8,260 nucleotides of DNA from JBQTHD01 sp052390275 (GTDB lineage Bacteria; Actinomycetota; Acidimicrobiia; Acidimicrobiales; AC-14). The translations under genes and the position numbers were made by a program. Below the pieces are notes generated by a model. The model was not told the DNA's origin. It searched no databases and saw only the letters and a list, made by a program, of their open reading frames with translations. The DNA lies in the NCBI GenBank assembly GCA_052390275.1, contig JBQTHD010000041.1, forward strand, positions 1-8,260, given 5' to 3'. Positions 5,842-8,260 of the stretch are shown here, one piece after another (position 1 is the first letter of the stretch; every line of letters starts with the position of its first letter).

Positions 5842-6984
5842 GTGACCGATCCCCGATCGCTCGACTTCTACGAGTTGCTGGCCGTGCCCCGCACCGCCAC
5901 CGAGGAGGAGATCAAGAAGTCCTACCGCCGGCTGGCCCGCGAGCTTCACCCCGACGCCAACGGGGGCGACACCGAGGCCGAGGAGCGGTTCAAGTTGGTA
6001 ACGGTGGCCTACGAGACCCTCGGCGACCCCGAGCGAAGGCGTCGCTATGACGCTCTCGGTCCCGAGGGGCTACGCAACATGGGGCCGGGGGCGGCCGGGT
6101 TCGAGGACCTCTTCGGCGCCGGCCTGGGCGACCTGTTCTCCAGCCTGCTCGGTGGGGCCTTCGCCGGCGGGGGGATGGGCGGGCGCCGGGCCGGTCCGCC
6201 CCGGGGCCCCGACCTCGAGACGGCGGTCGATCTGTCCCTGCGGGACACGGTTTTCGGGGCGACCAGGGAGATCAAACTGCGGGCAGCGGTTGCCTGTACC
6301 ACCTGTGAGGCCTCCGGGGCTCGCCCCGGCACCAGCGCCACCCAGTGCACGACCTGCTCAGGGACGGGGGAGATCCGCCGGGTGCGTCAGTCGATCCTGG
6401 GCCAGATGGTCACCGCGTCGGTTTGTTCGCGCTGCGGCGGCAGCGGGGAGGAGATCGCCTCCCCCTGTTCTGACTGCCGGGGGGAGGGTCGCCGTACCGA
6501 GGAGCGGTCCTACACCATCGAGGTCCCCGCCGGTGTCTCCGACGGGGCCACCCTCAAGATCGCCGGCCGGGGCGGGGTTGGCCCGCGGGGCGGGCCGGCC
6601 GGCGACCTCTACGTCCGTCTGCGGGTGGCGGCTGACGACCGGCTGCGCCGCCAGGGCCAGGACCTGGTGGCCGCCCTGGATTTGGGCGTCGCCCAGGCCG
6701 CCCTGGGGGCCCGGGTCCGGTTCGAGACGCTCGACGGGCCGGAGGAGATCGACATTCCCCGGGGCACCCAGTCGGGGCGGATCATCCGGCTTCGAGGCAA
6801 GGGTGTTCCCGAGGTCGGGGGGAGAAGCCGGGGCGACCTGCTCATCGAGGTTGCGGTGCGCACGCCCACCGACTTGACCGAGGATCAGGACCGCCTGCTG
6901 CGCCAGTTGGCCGAGTCGCTGGGCCAGGACGTGGCGCCGGCCGAGTCCGGGTTCTTCGCCCGGGTCCGCTCGGCCTTCAAGTGA
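5842..6984 (+). CDS. dnaJ: Chaperone protein DnaJ (DnaJ2 type)
   Basis: DnaJ is the Hsp40 co-chaperone that delivers unfolded clients to DnaK and stimulates its ATPase. Seen in the 380 residues: a J-domain at about 7-72 with the catalytic H-P-D at 36-38; a short Gly/Phe-rich linker (about 74-120); four zinc-binding Cys pairs, C152/C155, C169/C172, C195/C198 and C209/C212; and two C-terminal substrate-binding beta domains to about 345. The first zinc repeat reads C-T-T-C-E-A-S-G, lacking the usual G-x-G, while the other three are canonical. The start is a GTG at 5842, chosen because the J-domain begins right after it. Location behind hrcA, rather than next to dnaK-grpE, marks the second actinobacterial DnaJ. 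Co-transcription with hrcA is likely because the gap is 64 bases with no terminator seen. Confidence 0.97.
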   Translation: MTDPRSLDFYELLAVPRTATEEEIKKSYRRLARELHPDANGGDTEAEERFKLVTVAYETLGDPERRRRYDALGPEGLRNMGPGAAGFEDLFGAGLGDLFSSLLGGAFAGGGMGGRRAGPPRGPDLETAVDLSLRDTVFGATREIKLRAAVACTTCEASGARPGTSATQCTTCSGTGEIRRVRQSILGQMVTASVCSRCGGSGEEIASPCSDCRGEGRRTEERSYTIEVPAGVSDGATLKIAGRGGVGPRGGPAGDLYVRLRVAADDRLRRQGQDLVAALDLGVAQAALGARVRFETLDGPEEIDIPRGTQSGRIIRLRGKGVPEVGGRSRGDLLIEVAVRTPTDLTEDQDRLLRQLAESLGQDVAPAESGFFARVRSAFK

Positions 6985-7046
6985 CGGCCTTTCCAAGCGG
7001 CGGCCTTTTCAGACGATGACACTCGACTGACGGTCTTCAGGTAGCG
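6971..7046 (+). repeat. Four imperfect CGGCCTT-type direct repeats at the dnaJ 3' end and in the spacer
   Basis: Copies begin at 6971 (CGGCCTTCAAGTGA, containing the dnaJ stop), 6985 (CGGCCTTTCCAAG), 7001 (CGGCCTTTTCAGA) and 7031 (CGGTCTTCAGGTAG). Spacings are 14, 16 and 30 bases. The 71-base dnaJ-rsmE spacer thus looks partly built from duplications of the dnaJ tail. No terminator hairpin is evident in it. Confidence 0.45.
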
Positions 7047-7055
7047 ACGGCCGCG

Positions 7056-7742
7056 ATGCCGGCCCCCCACGTTTTCGTCGAGGACCTGGACGACCCCTCT
7101 GTGGCCCCCGACGACGCCCACCATCTCGGCCGTGTCCTGCGCCTGCGGACCGGGGACCCCCTGGTGCTGGCCGATGGAGCCGGGCGGATCTGCGAGGCCC
7201 GTATGGGCGATCCGCCGGTGCTCGACGGGGTCATCTCTGTGGTTCCCCGTCTCGAGCCCGAACTGACGGTGGCGATGGCCCCCGGCAAGGGCGACCGCCC
7301 GGAATGGGCCGTGCAGAAGCTGACGGAGTTGGGGGTGGACCGCATCGTTGTGTTTCACAGCGCGCGCTCGGTGGTCCGCTGGGAGGGGGCTCGTGTCCAG
7401 GGCCACCTGGCCCGTCTCGCCCGGGTGGCCCGGGAGGCGTCCATGCAGAGTCGGCGGGCGTGGCTCCCGGTGATCGAGCACGTGAGCGGTGTGAACGGCG
7501 TGGGCGGCGTGAGCTTGTTGGCTGCGCGGCCTGGCGCGTGTGCGGCGGTTCCCGGCCGGAACGAGGGGCCGACCTTGCACCGCCCCCTGGTCCTCATCGG
7601 CCCCGAGGGGGGATGGGAGCAGGGTGAACTGCCCGACGGTCTGCCCACCATCGGACTGGGTCCCCATGTGCTGCGATCGGAGACGGCGGCGGTGGCGGCC
7701 GGGGCCATCCTGGCTGCCATGCGCGGTGGCCTGGTGAGGTGA
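7056..7742 (+). CDS. rsmE: 16S rRNA (uracil-1498-N3)-methyltransferase
   Basis: RsmE uses S-adenosylmethionine to methylate U1498 of 16S rRNA in the 30S subunit. It belongs to the SPOUT (knotted) methyltransferases. Seen in the 228 residues: an N-terminal PUA-like domain (about 1-68) with the conserved H-H-L-G-R-V-L-R (22-29); Q-K-L-T-E-L-G-V (87-94); E-A-S-M-Q-S-R-R (127-134); and the knot signatures L-I-G-P-E-G-G-W-E (180-188) and L-G-P-H-V-L-R-S-E-T-A (201-211), which form the cofactor site. It is slightly short for the family (about 240-250). Residues 143-153 are a small V-x-G repeat in a loop before the knot. No strong Shine-Dalgarno precedes the ATG. It follows dnaJ by 71 bases on the same strand, a common actinobacterial arrangement. 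Confidence 0.95.
   Translation: MPAPHVFVEDLDDPSVAPDDAHHLGRVLRLRTGDPLVLADGAGRICEARMGDPPVLDGVISVVPRLEPELTVAMAPGKGDRPEWAVQKLTELGVDRIVVFHSARSVVRWEGARVQGHLARLARVAREASMQSRRAWLPVIEHVSGVNGVGGVSLLAARPGACAAVPGRNEGPTLHRPLVLIGPEGGWEQGELPDGLPTIGLGPHVLRSETAAVAAGAILAAMRGGLVR
7482..7514 (+). repeat. 9-bp in-frame tandem repeat in rsmE
   Basis: Units GTGAGCGGT, GTGAACGGC, GTGGGCGGC and a partial GTGAGC follow each other directly and encode V-S-G, V-N-G, V-G-G, V-S (residues 143-153). The repeat preserves the frame and lies in a region that varies in length in the family. Confidence 0.6.
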
Positions 7743-7779
7743 ATCCGCCTCGGCAGGCCGGGTTGGCCTCGCGGAGTAA

Positions 7780-7793
7780 GGGTGGCGACACCC
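7780..7793 (+). other. Small hairpin after rsmE with a GCGA tetraloop
   Basis: GGGTG-GCGA-CACCC forms a five-pair stem closed by a GNRA-type tetraloop, 37 bases after the rsmE stop. There is no U-tract, so it is not a standard intrinsic terminator; it may stabilise the rsmE 3' end or be chance. Confidence 0.3.
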
Positions 7794-7800
7794 AGCGCGA

Positions 7801-7830
7801 TTGCCGGAGTCGGGGCGGCGACGGTAGCGT
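7801..7830 (+). promoter_or_regulatory. Candidate promoter of the BldD-like regulator
   Basis: TTGCCG (7801-7806) and TAGCGT (7825-7830) are separated by 18 bases and resemble -35 and -10 hexamers. The -10 sits in the loop of an inverted repeat, GGCGGC (7814-7819) with GCCGCC (7831-7836). Predicted transcription would begin near 7837, leaving a short leader before the ribosome binding site. Confidence 0.28.
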
Positions 7831-7849
7831 GCCGCCGACGGCGGTCATC

Positions 7850-7856
7850 AAGGGGG
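7850..7856 (+). promoter_or_regulatory. Ribosome binding site deciding the TTG start at 7862
   Basis: AAGGGGG lies five bases upstream of the TTG at 7862 and is the best Shine-Dalgarno match in this spacer. It favours TTG over the in-frame GTG codons at 7829 and 7739. Confidence 0.5.
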
Positions 7857-7861
7857 CTCGG

Positions 7862-8260
7862 TTGGGGGACGAAACCGAGCTGGCCGGCCAGTCGTTGCGT
7901 TATGCCCGGCAGGTCGGTCAGCGGCTGAGGGCTATCCGACGGCAGAAGAAGCTGTCCCTCCAGGAGGTCGAAGCCTCCTCGGCCCATGAGTTCAAGGCGT
8001 CGGTGCTGGGAGCCTACGAACGGGGCGAAAGAGTTATTTCGGTGCCCCGCCTGTCCCGTCTGGCCCGCTATTACAACGTTCCGGTCGACCAGTTGCTGCC
8101 GCGTGACGCCAACGGTCTGGTTGGCCCGTCCTCCGCCCCGGGCCCGGGCGACGGCGGGCGCCCGCCGGAGGGTGGCCCCGCCGCCCACGGGGCAACACGA
8201 CCCGACGACGGCCCTCGCGCCGCGACCCGCTTCCGCAAAATGAACATCGATCATAACCCC
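7862..8260 (+). CDS. BldD-family helix-turn-helix transcriptional regulator (partial, runs off right edge)
   Basis: The 133 visible residues begin with an XRE-type helix-turn-helix domain (about 13-80): Q-R-L-R-A-I-R-R-Q-K-K-L-S-L-Q-E-V-E (20-37), then L-G-A-Y-E-R-G-E-R (49-57) and V-P-R-L-S-R-L-A-R-Y-Y-N-V-P-V-D-Q-L-L-P (61-80). These match the DNA-binding domain of Streptomyces BldD, the master repressor of sporulation genes, including the G-S-Y-E-R-G-D-R and Y-G-V-P-V-Q-E-L-L-P stretches. A Gly/Pro/Asp/Arg-rich linker (about 82-124) follows, longer than I recall for BldD, leading to M-N-I-D where a C-terminal domain should start. In BldD that domain binds tetrameric cyclic di-GMP through R-x-D and R-x-x-D motifs; it lies outside the window. 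TTG at 7862 is chosen for its Shine-Dalgarno. The frame is open up to a GTG at 7739 that overlaps the rsmE stop as GTGA, so a coupled, 41-residue-longer form is possible. Confidence 0.85.
   Translation, partial: MGDETELAGQSLRYARQVGQRLRAIRRQKKLSLQEVEASSAHEFKASVLGAYERGERVISVPRLSRLARYYNVPVDQLLPRDANGLVGPSSAPGPGDGGRPPEGGPAAHGATRPDDGPRAATRFRKMNIDHNP

Noticed and set aside
5828..5845. Five-codon ORF (MASHR) ending in the GTGA overlap at the dnaJ start
   Set aside because: It could be a leader peptide coupling dnaJ translation, but it lacks a Shine-Dalgarno and such short frames arise by chance.
7355..8254. Long minus-strand frame of 299 residues opposite rsmE and the regulator
   Set aside because: Low-complexity Arg/Pro-rich shadow of two well-supported genes, typical of high-GC DNA.

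Overview
The window comes from a high-GC bacterium with frequent GTG starts, very short intergenic gaps and ATGA/GTGA stop-start overlaps. The order hrcA - second dnaJ (dnaJ2 type) - rsmE - BldD-like HTH regulator, together with a divergent bioA-bioF-bioD operon, points to Actinobacteriota. The protein features look to me most like the class Acidimicrobiia, but this placement is inference and not a database result.

Layout. Bases 1-1032 (minus strand) hold a pair of overlapping genes for exported proteins of unknown function: a putative lipoprotein (346-1032) and, overlapping its last 13 bases, a signal-peptide protein that starts at a GTG with a good ribosome binding site and runs off the left edge (1-358). 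Bases 1122-4629 (minus strand) hold bioA, bioF and bioD, joined by two ATGA overlaps; they encode three of the last four steps of biotin synthesis (bioB is not in the window). A 68-base divergent spacer (4630-4697) with a perfect 6-bp inverted repeat separates bioA from the plus-strand genes. These are hrcA (4698-5777), dnaJ (5842-6984), rsmE (7056-7742) and a BldD-family regulator cut by the right edge (7862-8260). The window is almost fully coding, and no gene-free stretch reaches 300 bases.

How they work together. BioA, BioF and BioD form a translationally coupled biotin module. HrcA (heat-shock repressor), DnaJ (co-chaperone) and RsmE (16S rRNA U1498 methyltransferase) form a conserved stress and ribosome-maintenance cluster. 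The last gene is probably a developmental or global regulator related to BldD.

The most unusual feature is a 21-bp tandem repeat inside bioF. Ten in-register units plus one shortened unit add a GDPSVDR-type heptapeptide array of about 70 residues just before the PLP-lysine motif. Smaller in-frame repeats occur in bioD (15 bp) and rsmE (9 bp), so repeat expansion in loops of housekeeping enzymes seems to be a trait of this genome. I see no mobile element, CRISPR array, tRNA or rRNA, and no clear new multi-gene system.
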